DNA from: Schistocephalus solidus
Taxonomy: Eukaryota; Platyhelminthes; Cestoda; Diphyllobothriidea; Diphyllobothriidae
Direction of reading: 5' to 3'
Assembly: GCA_017591395.1 (NCBI GenBank)
Contig: WEDG01002903.1
Coordinates: 62,001-126,000, forward strand
Length of the DNA stretch: 64,000 nt
The notes below the pieces were generated by a model that was not told the origin of the DNA, did no database searches, and worked only from the letters and a program-made list of their open reading frames with translations. How positions within the stretch are numbered: position 1 is the first letter of the stretch; the number at the start of each line of letters is the position of its first letter. The translations under genes and the position numbers were made by a program. This document shows, in pieces, positions 1-14,000 of this stretch.

Positions 1-243
1 ATCAACTTAAACGGCGTATTTCTACTGTCGGAGAAATAACGGATTCATAAGCGCTAGATTGAGCACTTCAGAGGGTTTCCTCAACCGCAAGACGGTATGT
101 TGACGCTCCCCACCGGCAACAGGTCAGTCTCCGAAGCGTTTACAGTGAGAAATAGATGAAGCAGGGTTGTGTGCTTACCAGGAGAAATGACCTTAATGAA
201 CCAGTGTGTCCATAGCCTCATTCGCGAATGACTGAGCACTTAA

Positions 244-596
<353 letters not shown>

Positions 597-599
597 TGA

Positions 600-3500
600 T
601 TGCTTGCTCCGCCTGTGACTCAACGTTCTTTTTACCGACATCGTGACGCTTATCATTATTTTATTCTTCAGTGATTGGCTGCAGCCCAGATAGCTCAGGC
701 GCATGCAAATGCACACCTTGCTCTGGCGAGCACATCAACAACTACTGGCTCTCAGGGCTGGTTGAGCAACCACTGTCACCGTCATCTTATCTGTCTGCAC
801 TCTCCCAGTCATAGTCCTACTGACTGTCTTCCTGAAATTCAATTTGCGCAGCCTCTCGTTATCGATTATTATCTTGGAGAAAACAGTGGCATGTGCTAAA
901 ATAGCGCCAACTCATGACAGCAACGATCGCATAGTAGATGACAGTGAAATCCGCTTCACAGATGTACACAAATTAGTTTATCTGGGAACTGCCATCTCAG
1001 TAAACATGGAGATTGAGGTCTAAATTTAAGGTCACATTTCCACATTCTGTCAATAGGTTCTAACCCTCGGTCTGGTTACGCCGCACAATTCTTCTTAGTA
1101 GAGGACGGGATGAAAATGTGGACAGGTTACAAATGTCACTGCTTTAGCCTCATAAGCATCCTGAGGGTGAAGAGGAAAGGTTTCCTGGAATGCGAATTGC
1201 TGTAGTGGTCCGGCACACTCGGCATCTTTGTTATGTTGAAACAGGTGCAACTGCGATGGGAAGGTGACGTGGTGGGGATAGTTAAGATCCGCATGCTCAA
1301 CGATTATTCTATGATAAATTTGCCTTACCTTTGCCTTGTTCACATTCTATGTTAACGTCAATGCGGTCGCTCGCTGACATAACGGAGAAAAATAAACGAT
1401 AGTGTCTGGAGACCACTCCCATGTACTCAAAAATCCACCAGGAGACAGTCGTAGATTTCACGCAGTATCAGCAGGCACAACGCACTACCGTAAAAACTAG
1501 AGTAAAAATTTTCGATGCCAGCCACGAGTATCTCCGCTGAAAACATTCCTATTAAGTACCATTGCAGCACCACGTTGCATCCTTGTTTGCCCCTTTCGGA
1601 CGTTGTTGCGGTACCCTCAACGGGAGCTCCGCCAAAGCACAAAGGACATACCACCATCACCGACAGTTCGTCGAAGAGCAATTATTTTAAAAGGTTGGGG
1701 TACAGAAGGGCAAGGAGTGCTTTTGTAACCCACCAATTTAGCTTCGAATGCTAAATCTAAAGAACACAATAAATAGAGTTAGAATTGGGGTTAGGGTTAA
1801 TTTAGTGTGTAGGTAGGTGTGTAATACGGTCTAATTTTGTGCTAAAAACAGTTCACCTGAAAGATGACACTGATCATAAATATTTTTATTGTCAACACGT
1901 TACCGCCCGTTTTCTTCCTTTAAACTGTTCCATCCCATATTGCTACCGTTACCGTATTACACGCATACCTATCCATTGTGTTCGTTAGGTGTGTCGTACA
2001 AGCTATGGAGGGTCACAGAAGCCGTCCTTGCCAGAACAAATTACACACCTCCTAATATATAATTTACACATGTGATTGTGAGGTGACCAATTAAGAACCA
2101 GCCTACTGCGGTTAATGAATTAATCGAGAATTATTTTCCTCTTTAATCGGCTTTGCAAGTTTATCTAAGTGATCGTTTATCTTTCAGAGCGTGCTGCAAA
2201 ATCTTAGTTCATGTTTAATTAACTTGGGGTTAATATGTGCGAGTCGGTCGCAGGCCGTGTCCAAAAAACAACATCTTGAGGTTTTGAAAGTTGTTATTGA
2301 CAGGACACCTTTTACAACTGTGAACCAGACAAGGCTCCATGCGCCCGTCGTTAAACCGCTACGAACGTGGACTCCAGTAAAGCACATATACATCGTTCCT
2401 TCATATGTCAGTCTAAGCTTTCCAGAATACATTGCCAAAGCTCAGTCCCTGCCTCAGTATAAAGGAGCCGAAAAAAAACCGTTCTTGCTCGACATTCGCA
2501 CCCCTAGTGCATTCATGTGCTTCTGTTTCCGAGTCAGTGGCATGCAAAAGCCTCGCTCCCGTTCACACTAATGGGCTTTGATGTGCACTGCACCGCGCAG
2601 ACGCGCGCGCAGTGGGCGTCAGCATTTTTGGTGGAAAATCCTCCCGTACTTGCGTTACCCCGCCTCTTGCCTTGTGAATCGATCCATCCATGCGCCGCTC
2701 TCGCCCATCCAATCAGAAGCCTGCTGGCACTGCTGTGCACTCTCTCCTTGCACGCTTCAACTATCGCGCTGCGCAATTGGTCATCTCCAGGTCAGGTGTG
2801 CAGTTGACGCTTTCCTCGTACGTAAAGTGCGAGTAAACAATGACCCCTTCGCGTCCATTATTTTTTAAATCACCGCCCAACATCCACAAGAGGCTTGCAT
2901 TTTCCAAACCAGAAATAGGCAGTTTTTAGTCAGCAGCAAGAGAACATTCGATTAGATGTCAGGGCGCCTTGCAAGGTTTTAGTTTGCGGCATGTTAGACG
3001 TCTGTGGCGAACTAACCAGGTCTACATTTTTGCAGTTTAACTGACGGGTGGAATGGGTAAGTGCTGTGACACGCTTCATGACTTCTCGTTCAAAATCCCG
3101 CAAATTTCCCCCTACGCTGCCTTTCATCCGCATTTCCTTAAAACTATGGCTGAGTACAATAGTGAACTTTCGGATCAGGCTCCCAGCCACTAATGATCAT
3201 ATTACGATCATATCATATCTCAAGGCAGTCTAAATCCCTTACTCGGTCGTAACGGTAGTTCATAATGCCTGATCAGACTGCTTCCCTGTATCACACCCAC
3301 TGCTTCTCGAATGATTGCTTCCTGTTGTCTCCTTGCTTCTTGATCCACTTGCTACACATAGGATTCCAGGAATACGTTCGAAGTCAGGTTTCCCTGCATC
3401 CGCTCTTGTATACACTCGTAGAATTAGGCGAAACAGCGACCTGGGGAAGGAGATTTACTACTTGGAACAGTATTCATCGTCACTGATTCGGCCGGCTCCT

Positions 3501-4720
3501 TGGTTGCGGATTCGCCAGATATTGTATGGCATATTGCAGTCGGTTTGCGGTCGACTCCAGACAAACGTAGAGCAGTTTGAAGATCGTAGGGGGGAAAATG
3601 CGCTGAAGTTTACCTCGCACCACATGCGTCCATGTCTTCAGTTGGCGCCATCACCAACTAGTTTCGAGTTCGAGTAACATAACATCCTGGAGTATTGCAC
3701 CGTTAGGTCGGCACAGGACATGACCGAAGCATCTCAGTTGTCGGGTAAGAAGGATGAGTTGACCGGTTTCGTTCGTAAAGGAGTAATAGGCGGACGAATT
3801 TGGAGAGCCGAGTACAGGCAGCCCCGAGCTTCTTAACGTATGGACTGTGTCCCACCATCCATGCACGATGATGGTCTCCACAGAGGCTTCCGTACACTTG
3901 CACTTTGATCTTCAGGCTAATCTTCACATCGTTTTCAGTTTTCGCGAACTCGGACGGAGGTCGCGCTCGCATCTTTCATCCGCTACTCGAATTCACACTT
4001 ACAGTGCTCGTTCGGTGGAATGTTCGATCTTCAGTCTCTACCAGTCTAAATGCCGCACTGTCCGCCATAACCTCACAGGTATCTCAGGCCGCAACGCTCG
4101 AACAAATCTTCTTTTTCTTTGACCAACTACCTTCCGAACCCGTTTCGTCCGTCTTCGGACTGGGGAGCTCGCCAGCACCATAACTTTGTCGGTTTAGAGT
4201 TGCGAAAATTCCCATCGAAGGATTTCAAAGACCAGTTAGCGAGCGTACATGTATGAAAGGGCGAAGTTTAAGCGGTTTGCCCTATCGCTTGCATGTTTTT
4301 ACTTGTACCCCATTGTCATATAAACATACTGGTTTGAAAATTTTTTATTGAAAGCACACGTATGTTCGCCAACCGGTCCTCTGAATTCTTCATAGGTTTA
4401 GTCAAATATCTACTGAAAGGATCATGACCTAAACACGGGGGGTGGTATGTTGGCGCTTTTTGAAGAATCCAGTCTGTCCTGGGGTTGAACAGAGTTGAGG
4501 AGAAAACGTAACCCTGATACGCACCGGAGGTGCCATGCAAATGTCAACCTCTTTGCCATTTACGCAGACTTTGATACCTGCTAGGTAATAATCAGCTTGA
4601 ATCAAGCGAAGTTTAGTGACTGCCGTTGGGGATTGCTGGTGACTCTTTTGGTATTGTAGGGGATGAGTGGGTTGACGACGAAAACAGCGCCCATTAGCGC
4701 GCGCACACGCACGCACACGA
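600..4720. other. No supported gene
   Basis: I see nothing that I can support here apart from a short TTAGGG-type tract at 1785-1801. A 126-codon open frame at 2191-2571 has no recognisable motif. The missing 5' exons of the Ajuba-like gene could lie here but were not found. Confidence 0.5.
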
Positions 4721-4995
4721 CAGTTCTACCGTTGAGTCCGACGATGTCCACTGTATGCTCCACAGCACTGTGCTGCAAGGACGTTGACTTGTTCGTGGAT
4801 CAGTTTGAAGTTATAGTAGACTTGTCCTGCAGCTACTATGCACTCTCTTCCCTTACTGTCTGTGCCTGGTGTCCATACAGAGTCGAGAAGACCGGAGGCG
4901 GGGTCGGGCGCAAGTGGCTGGAGACTCCCCTGACCGTGCCATCACGCCTGAATTAGATCCCACAGAGTTGGAGTGCCATAAGTGGCAAGGACGTC
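4721..4995 (+). repeat. Family R repeat, copy 1
   Basis: It is one of six related GC-rich copies. The opening is CAGTTCTACCGTTGAGTCCG, then ACGATGTCCACTGTATGCTCC. The middle is GTCGAGAAGACCGGAGGCGG and the end GAGTGCCATAAG. It is preceded by an alternating GCACACGCACGCACAC run. No coding capacity is evident. It could be a SINE or other short retroposon. Confidence 0.7.
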
Positions 4996-6926
4996 TGGTT
5001 CCTCGTGAGCCTGCAACTACACATATACCTGTTGTAACAACAGCCCCTCAAAACGGTCCTCGCCTTCCAAATTTTGGTTAGGGGGCTGAGCAGCTAGCAG
5101 TGGTAAAAAGCAGTTGTTTTCCCCCTCGTCGATATCCAGCTTTGGGGCGTGCACCGCAACAACTAAAACCCAGCGTAGACGCTCAAAGCGGTCGCTTTAC
5201 CGCGTTGTGTGTAAAACTGCTACGGTGGAACTCGATACGACTCTCGGCGCTAGAAACCTTAATACTATGGCAGCCATGCACTGACAAGCACGTCTCAGAG
5301 AGTCCGGCAAAGTGTGTACTTATCCTTTAGTCCAACCGTCTGCAGGGCAAGACAGAAGGAGCTTATCTAATGACGCTTCATGCTTGCAGTATCGTTTAAC
5401 TGTGGTACCACATCATATAAAACAACCGTTTCGTTTGACTCCACTCCTCCGTTTTGAACAAGCATTGCTGTTCTTGCCGCAGATTGACAACAACTGCTTA
5501 GTCGGCATACTCCAAAGACTGGCTTATTCGCAACGAATCTACCTGAAAACCCTTCTACACTATACATTCACGGCAATTCGACCTTAATAAGCGTGCCCCA
5601 CGGACTGGGTAAAGCAATAAGTTCCGCGTGAATTCGTTTATAGGGAGGGAGACTTGCGCTGCATCTACTTCATACTCTCTTCTCGCATCCACCTTTCTCC
5701 GATGGCAAAATGGTCGGAGGTCGGGTACATTGTCTGGCAAAACTAAGCCAGTCTACGCGTGTCACATACGACCTCATTCCCACTGCATGTACCGAACTGC
5801 TGTAAGGACAGTTTGGATCTCAAATTTATCAACGTGCTATCAAGGTTACATTAAGAATGAGCCCATTGCAGTTTAGTGAGAAGTGCTCTCCCATTGTCGA
5901 CCTCGTTCTTACCTATCCCATGCACCAATAGTTTGTCCGGGGCTGTCAATAAACTCGTAGTGAAATTGGGTTCAGTAGCTGGCCCACCTTGGTCTACACG
6001 CAAGGCGTGCCACACTTATGTACGGCAGTAATCAGGGGATTTGCGCAGTCAACTTTGCCTGATAAGCCCGCGCCGTGAGCCAGTCTGAATCCTGTTTTGA
6101 TTTACTGCATCTGTTGCGCATTCCGTAGAGGCTGGTCCCGTCTTCCTACGATGGCTTTCTCCCCGTCCTTTGTAAGTTCGCCTTCAATTCGACACAGCAC
6201 ATAGCCAAACCCTCTGAGCCTACCAGTTGGGAAAACTTACTTGCTCGTTAAAATTCCCCAACCAGCGTTGTAGCCAGTCTCTAAAGGTGCGATCGGGCCG
6301 ACAACTTATGAGGATGAACCTTCCTCACAAGCAATCAGAAGCCTGTGCCCCGTGGATATTCTCTAAGCGTTATACTCACATTCTCAACCATCGCAGTGTT
6401 CTTGGAAGGCATTAACGCGCCTGTTATGAGTTACCATTAGGTGTGACGATTATCTACCCGTGCACCCCTCGTTGAATACCAGCAAATACAGCTGCTTACT
6501 AAGCCATAGATGTCTGTCACTGCAAAATTCTCTTCTCGCCAAGTATGGGTTCCTCACACAAGCATAAACTGGCAGTGAGACGAACTGATAGATTATCAAA
6601 AATAGCTGCCCTTATCTACGAAACGGATCAAGAGTCTAACTTGGCTGTTACAAAGTTAATCGCCCACGCCAAGTAGCAAGACAAACCGGGAATTTATTGA
6701 AACCTATGCCTCCGATGAGAACTCAGTCAATCTGGCGCCGGCATACAGGGCCCCGCGCAGTCACTTCCAGACCGATGTCTGCTTGGTCCCTGACCCCTGT
6801 AACTGTTGATAGTTTTTGTTGCCGCTGTTATCTCTGACGATGAACTCCAGTAAATGTTCGAATAAAGGCATAATTTTAGCGAGTGAACAACCTTCTCCAT
6901 TCGTGAAACTTTCTTCTTTACTTATG
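4996..6926. other. No supported gene
   Basis: I see only unique-looking sequence between two family R copies, with short frames and no motifs. Confidence 0.5.
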
Positions 6927-7205
6927 ACAGTTTGACCGTCGTAGTCCGACGATGTCCACGGTATGCTCCACGGAAGGGTGTTGCAGGGACGGTGAATTGC
7001 GCGTGGATTAGTTTTAAGTGACAGCAGCCTTGCGCTGCAGCTACCGCACTCTCTCCTCCTCCCTCAACTTAGCCCGGTGTCAAGACAGAGGCAAGAAGAC
7101 CGGAGGTGGGAGAGGGCGTAGGTGGCTGGTGCGGTCGGAGACACCCTTGGGTGTACCACCACTCCTGGCTTGGATCGCACGGAGTGGGAGTGCCATAAAG
7201 GCCAC
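6927..7205 (+). repeat. Family R repeat, copy 2
   Basis: It has the same order of blocks as copy 1: CAGTTTGACCGTCGTAGTCC at the start, CTTGCGCTGCAGCTACCGCA in the middle, AAGACCGGAGGTGGGAGAGG, and GGAGTGCCATAAAG at the end. Similarity may continue into 7206-7600, which holds a CA-rich stretch but no gene. Confidence 0.7.
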
Positions 7206-7600
7206 ATTAAGAAGGAGCCATTGCAGCCTGACTCTCAGTCCGCCAGTCAGCCACTCCACACAAAACACACATTGGGCTGACCACGCGGTCCGAGTTATCC
7301 CGTCAGTTGGCAACCTTCCAAGCCACGGCTTTGGGCGCACCGTGATAGTTTCAAGCGCGTCAGATTGTTTATAGTGAGGAAAATGCGCGAAGCTGTTGAC
7401 ATCACTCTCTCCCCCACCCCCACGATCAGACCACCATCCGAGCCAGTCAGTTGTCTGATGTGGGAGTGGGCGCATTGGCTGAAGGGCCAGCGTACCCGTC
7501 TTCGCGCGCCACAGCATGACCTTGCCCCCATAACGCACACACCAGGATTTACTTACTCAGGGGATATGGCGGAGCCATCGCATACACACACACACAAACG

Positions 7601-7808
7601 ATAGTTTGACCGTCGATTTCGACAATGGCACAGCCGGCTGGCGCGGCCCGGCCCCTAGGCGTGCCACCACAACCTCCCCCGCCCACATGTTCGGCATTTG
7701 TTTAGGGAGTGCGACTCGAATAACGCCTGCCGTGCCCTGATGTGGCCCCCGTGTTGGTCCAACGCATCTACCACGTAGCCCGTTTAGGGGACCTACGCAC
7801 ACACACCT
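7601..7808 (+). repeat. Family R repeat, copy 3 (internally deleted)
   Basis: It follows a CA run. It starts ATAGTTTGACCGTCGATTTC, then jumps directly to the GGCTGGCGCGGCCCGGCCCC block. It ends CCACGTAGCCCGTTTAGGGG and a new CA-rich run. About 150 internal bases present in the other copies are missing. Confidence 0.65.
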
Positions 7809-7964
7809 GGGGTGCGAACATTCGCCTCGTCTGCCAACATTTACTGTTTCTAGTGCTACTGACAGCCATGGCCTCATGTTTTATGCTCTACCCTGTAATG
7901 TCTATATGTCATCTGCTTTTCATCTATCCCTGATTTCCTGATAACAATTTTTTTGGATTTTTAG

Positions 7965-8032
7965 GTCGCACGCTCCGTGATAAAATATTCTACAAGGACC
8001 ACGACAAAATTTACTGCGAGGATGACTATCTT
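7965..8032 (+). CDS. Ajuba-like exon: C-terminal half of LIM1
   Basis: A TTTTTAG acceptor precedes the exon and GTAAGT follows it. The exon begins with two bases of a split Gly codon and encodes [20 protein letters not shown] followed by DYL. The Cys and the Asp three residues later are the last two ligands of the second LIM1 zinc site. The matching first half of LIM1 should lie in an upstream exon, but a reading of 1-7964 found no C-x2-C...H-x2-C exon with a compatible phase-1 donor. Confidence 0.9.
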
Positions 8033-11000
8033 GTAAGTAACCTGGAATGTTTATGCCAGCTACTGCACGTGCTTTCTCGCAAGATGGGCTTTTATTCTGC
8101 GAATTACCTTCTAGTAGATTGCAGTAGTTAATGGTTTTCGTTAGGCGTTTCACGACGATGCAGTCTCTTTGGAGCTTCTGAAATTCACTAACGACTTTCA
8201 GAACTGCTCGCAACACCCATTTGTCAGGCAAGAGGAGGAAATGCACACATCACATTTGCGTGCAGAATCGGAGATCCACCAGCCTTGGAACGAGAGCTTA
8301 CTCTTGTTTGTCGTATCCCCCGCACGTGTTGATCCTACTTGCACGTCAGCCGTACGAGTCGACGACATTTATATTGCACAATGCCTTTGCCTTGGCTGAA
8401 ATGTCCCGAAAGTTACTCGCACGGTACCTGTTAAGCACTATCCTTAGTCCTTCGAGGTTTACCACTTCTATTGAAACTATCTCTATCGGTATCTAGTCAT
8501 GGCATATTGATTGGCTTAGCCTCATTGTTAATTGCATAGGCGGAACATAAAGCAAAAAGTCCGCACGACCTCACACGAAGGGTAGTTATTGTGAAAAGTA
8601 TAATGCATTATGCCTACGCACTCAATTACTGCATGTTTAAGCACAGACTTGAAAGGTCATGACACAAAGGTACCTAATAATTTGACCATCACAAGTGATG
8701 ACTTCAACCACGTGCTCCATGATGTGGCGCAGCATCAGTGACTTACACCAGTTATTTCGTAGTGGGACCGACTTGTGAAGTGTCTAACGCACTGTAGTTC
8801 CGCATAATCAGTGTTCAGATGCTAATACACAGTCAAGACGTGAGATTAGTGGCTGACAAGGCTAAACAACCTATCTACACGAGCCAGACGCAAGCCGTTC
8901 CCCAATCAACGTGTGTACGAGGATAAATTTTGAGGTTTTGAATTTCGCTCCAGTGAAGGCCACATCAGGGAATACAGTTACTTGAACCTTTTCCTCAACA
9001 CGTATACTCTCACTGAGAGTATGGATTTTAAGTTTGTACATGGCGTTTAAATCCAAAAGTTCCATAATACTGTCTTTATTTGTCCGCTGATCCGCACGTT
9101 GCCGAGTCTAACTTTTGGCTAATGTTAACGCAGATGGATTTGGACAACGTAACAGCGTTTTTGGGATTTCCTCAAACATATTTTTTTTGTTCTGTTTCTT
9201 CATGGAGCTCATTCTGCGCATGCCCAGCTTGCCGCTCCCCAGATCATGCGTTTTGACATCGGATTTCTGACTAAACAGGTGGTCAGTGGCATTGTAGGCT
9301 GGTGATAGGTCGACCCGGTGGTTGGTCGTCTTTGCGCCTACACTGTCAGGCTTTTAGACTGCCGTGTTTTCGGTCCACCCGATTATTTGCACACTGTGGA
9401 GGCTGTGTGTATGTGCGTGGCGACGTGTGAGCACGCGTTCTTCTGGCTCACGTTCGTTCCTTCTTGGTGCATTTGGTGGCCGGAGGGGGTGGGGAGGGAG
9501 AGGGCGTATTGGATGCGTGTGCCGGAAGGGCTCAATCGACTGTGTGCGTCCGCTCTTTCGGACAGCTCTCACATAAAGCCTGTGTGGATCGTCTTGAGAG
9601 CTGTCCGCTCCAACTGCCGATGCCATGCACATTCACATGCAGCCTTATCTTACCGCCGATCTCAAAACGGCCACTCATGCGGAATTCAGACTGTCAGGTA
9701 GCGCGCACACAATTTAAGCTTTTCTCTGTTGCATTTGTAGATAAAAGTTCTTGTGTAATACCCCTCCGTGCACGCTTTAGATCTAGTGATCCAGAGAAGC
9801 TCGAGGCAGAATCCTGACTTTGCAAATTCCGTAGCTTAGGAAGCAGTTTACGCGAGGGCTTCTTTTCAGCCGTTGTCGCAGAAGCCTCTGCGACTGTATT
9901 TGTATTCCTGAGAAGTATACGACACCTGACGGTAGAATTGAGTCCTCGCCCATGGCATCCGCTTCTCGTGCTTCTTTTTCCTACCTATTTCGGGCTTTAA
10001 TTTTTCTTCTTAACTCGCCCTTTTTCTTTTACTTGCAGTACTGCGGGTTCCAACGCACGGCGGAAAAGTGCGAAGCTTGCGGTCACATAATATCCCAGAC
10101 TGTAAGTATTATTTTGGCTACTTGTCTGTCTAGCGCTAGATGCTTCTGCTTCACCATTCTTAATGTCTGTCCTCGAACTTCCTCCTGCCTTCGCGGTCAC
10201 CCTCCCCACTAAATGCAGTGAGATTATTGTATTAAGTCCCATCTTGTTTCCTTGTGTGGTTCAGTGCGTACTCATCGGCGAAGCAGAGGTCGCTTATTAT
10301 GATCATGAAGGTTTCCTCATAGTGGCGGGGTGTATGACTGGTTTCCACTGCACACGTTCATTATTACTGCAGAGAACAGTAAGCTGAATAGGACTGGGCC
10401 AGGCACTGATCACTTGTCAGAGCTGGGCTGCTGATGTCGGCGTAACACGAACCATCGCGTCGTCTGACCACTTGCGTGAATCCTTCAGAGCCTCCAGATT
10501 TCGCTGGTATTTGCTCGCGTCGTTTTATAGTTAACTATTATCGTTACAACGTTTAGGCAGAACGTAGCCTGTTCACGGACCTGTTTCTGAATTTCCTTCG
10601 TAAAGCACAATCTGTCCTTGTCGCTAAGTTTAAGGTTAGGGTTATGGACAGGATTATGTTAAGGGTTAAGGTTTAGGTTAGTTTTAACTGCAGAGTTTAG
10701 GGTTGGGCTAGGGTTAAGATTAAGGTTACAGTTTAGCTTTATATTAGGGTTAGGGTTAAGCCGTGGGAATTTGTATCCTTCCCAAAATTTATCCCAAGGC
10801 GGGCGTTCCTAATCACGTGTCGCGAGTAGGCGGTCATACAAGTCATCCTTACCAACAGCTTGCTTGTAGAATGATCTGTCATGTCTGGAAGTGCCTGTGA
10901 TCTCGCTGTATGAGTCAGCTGAAGGGACACACCTTTGCGTGTGGGGATCCGCAGCATCGAACATGTGTTGAAAATCGTTGCCTCCGCATAAGCCCGTGGC

Positions 11001-14000
11001 TTCGATTGACGATATATTTTAGAACTTGGCGTACTACCTTTGATCGGGGACAGCGCTTGATGGTGATCGTGAACTGACAAACCACGGGGAACCCATGGTC
11101 ACCTTTTGAACTGATTTTCGTTTTATTGTTACCACTAGTTAAGAACTGGGTGAGGGGGACGGGGGCAGACGTGCATGGGTGAGATGAAAGGTGTCAAACG
11201 TGAATGTCTTCAGCACTCGATATTGGACCGCCAATCAACCGACAATGGTAAGCCAGTGGTCGTCGCGCAGCCGACTTCACCAGTACTACTATCAACCGAA
11301 ATAAATGCAAGTTGAAACGGGCGTACATCCGCGTGGTCACGAGAGCTGGTAGTTCAGTCAGAGGGCACTTTTTGTGGAGCTTAGCATTTTGGCAAAAGTT
11401 TCAGCAACCTTTGTGGTTCGAAGTCAGTAGGAGCATGGGCATAGTTCGACTGAAATAGCTAGTTGCCTTCCAAAAGATCCAGTCAGTAAGTGGTGTCACA
11501 AAAATACAAATTAACTTTTCGCAAAAGTCAGCATTCAGTGTAAAATCAGAAAAGCAGCCGATGAAAACTGGTTCACGAGAATGTTGGAACTGCGTCGAAT
11601 CTTGGTTGGTAAGACGGCCTGCAGTGGAACTACTGAGATCACTCCTGCAAATTTGCCTGGACAGTCTAATTTTCTTCTTTCCGTTGCCTCAAAACCGTCC
11701 GGGTGTGGCATCGCTTTCTCCTTCGAGGTTTTTTTTTCTGCACCGCTTCGCGTCACACTTTATCGCTGTTGCTGTTGTGGTCGTTTCTGTAGGCGGTAAA
11801 CTTAGTCTAGTCGGTGCAATTTGTCGACGGCATGGTTTGCCAGACAGCGCCCTGTTGGACGACCTCTTGAAAGAGTGGTTTTTTTTGTGCAGGGCCTGGA
11901 TTCAAGGGTGAGTAGTGCCTCAATCCGACACACCAGTTTGAGAAGCGTATCGAACAACGGCTTATCTTGTGCTTGCCGGGGCATAACATCCTTCGTGCAT
12001 TACCTTTGGTGGGTAATCACCTCGGGAAGGATGCCTTGTATAGCCGCCTAAACAGGGTACGGGAAAAGGAACAATCCTTAATACACGTGGCTTTGCTCCA
12101 AATTCCGATGGAATTGTGTGTGGGATTAATATAAGGGTTAAGGTCACAGAGGTGGGGTTAGGGTCATTATTAGGCTTAAAGTTAAGGTTATTATCGTGTT
12201 AACTGTGGGCTTTAGGGTTAGGGTAACAGTTTAGCTTTCTGTTATGGTTAGTGTTAGCGTTAAGACATGGGTACCTGAAATGAACCGCAGGCCACCTAAT
12301 TGAAATTGGGCGGGGGGGGGCGGCCATACAAGACATCCCTACCGTTTCGGGGTCCATTTTTGAACCTACTGGGTAGACCGCAACCCTGTGTCCACTCAGG
12401 CCCCATCTGCCGGTGTTTCCCTGTCATTGCGGCAGCACCTTTTGAGGGTGGGTGGGAGAGGAAGGAAAAAAGCATCAGGTCTTTGTCGCCGGTTAGAGCC
12501 ATCTTTCATCCGTTCGAAGGGTCTGTAGGATCCGCCCTCAACTCCTCTTTTAGAGAGCTTTGCAGGGATGCATGCATTTTTCTGGCAGTAGTGTGGACTT
12601 GCCTTCTGTGACTTTTCACAGGTGTGTGTGACTGTCATCTTTTGGGTCATCTTATCGCACGTACACACACACACACGCACACAATCGCCATACTATGATA
12701 GACCACCGAACTGTACTCACAAAACCCTTCTCGGCTTTACCTCCGCCCCCTTCTATGGAGACCGAGACAGTCAGTCATCGTGATGGCGGCGTAAGGGCAC
12801 TCGCATACACACGCACGCAGGCATGAGTTGGCACATATACACACACGGCTGTCTCCTCTGTGTGTGTGCGGGCTGTTCGCGGTCCCTCTCTTTTTTACCT
12901 CGTTTTAGCCTGCACCTAAGTACTGGTCCCTCGTAACTTGTCTCACAGAAGGCACTTGAAAGCCTGTTGCTGGTGTGGGAGGTCGGAATCTGCGCACTCT
13001 CGGCACAGTGCACTCCAGACAGTAACCAAATAAGCCTTCATGAAATACGAGTGTGATTATTTGGAAAGTCATTTCGCGTATACGTTAAATACTGTAAGAT
13101 TTGCTTCTGAGGACATGTTTCGGGGCAAAAAGTGTCATGGTAGGGCTACGACTTTTTCACTGAACGATTCCCAGACTACCGTGACTCTGGTGATTGTTTC
13201 GGGAGTTGCTTGCTCGTAAAAACCTGGCGTTTAAACTTGGGTTCTTCTAAACTGCCATTTTCGAAGCGTTTAATGTCAAATCGGTCAGCATGTTAAAAGT
13301 TTATTCGAGCTATTCAGCCGTGGACTGATCGAGGGAGGGATGCCTTGGTTGGCCGACAACCAACCAACCCCCGCCTCCTTAAAATAGGTGGCATCACGGT
13401 AAATTTCAGAAAGAGTAAACATACCCGTGTCTTAACGCTAACACTAAACACAACATAAAACTTAACTGTCACCTTAATTTTTTGTTATGCTCTTGCCTCA
13501 AGCCTTGGCAGTCGCCGTGCAACATCTCGATCGAATCCCCAGCGAAGAATTCAACAGCAAGGGCCTACTTAAGGCAAAAAGAGCGTACGAGTATTTTCAA
13601 GGTCGGACTGCAATTGAACCAATCCGATAGTGTCCTTGAGGTGTTAGTATCTCGACTGGTCTTCTGTTTTATCAGAATAGTTGGGCAGAGCACTGATCCC
13701 TGTCGGAAGTTTGCGCGATATATCACCATGCGCACGGCCTATGGGTGGATCGATAGTGCAGCGTGGGAAAGAGTCGTCAGGGCCGTATGTAAGCGAATCG
13801 GTTAGGGCGGCTTCTCCTAACTATATTAACTCTAGACCTAAACCCTACAGTTAACCCAATAATAACCTTTAGCCTTATCATGACCCTAATGCCAACTCTG
13901 ACCATAGCTTCAAAATTAAATCCAACGGTTAACTTAACCATAAACCCTCAACTTAATCCTAAACATAATATCCTTGGAATCGGGCGCAAAGCCACATGTA

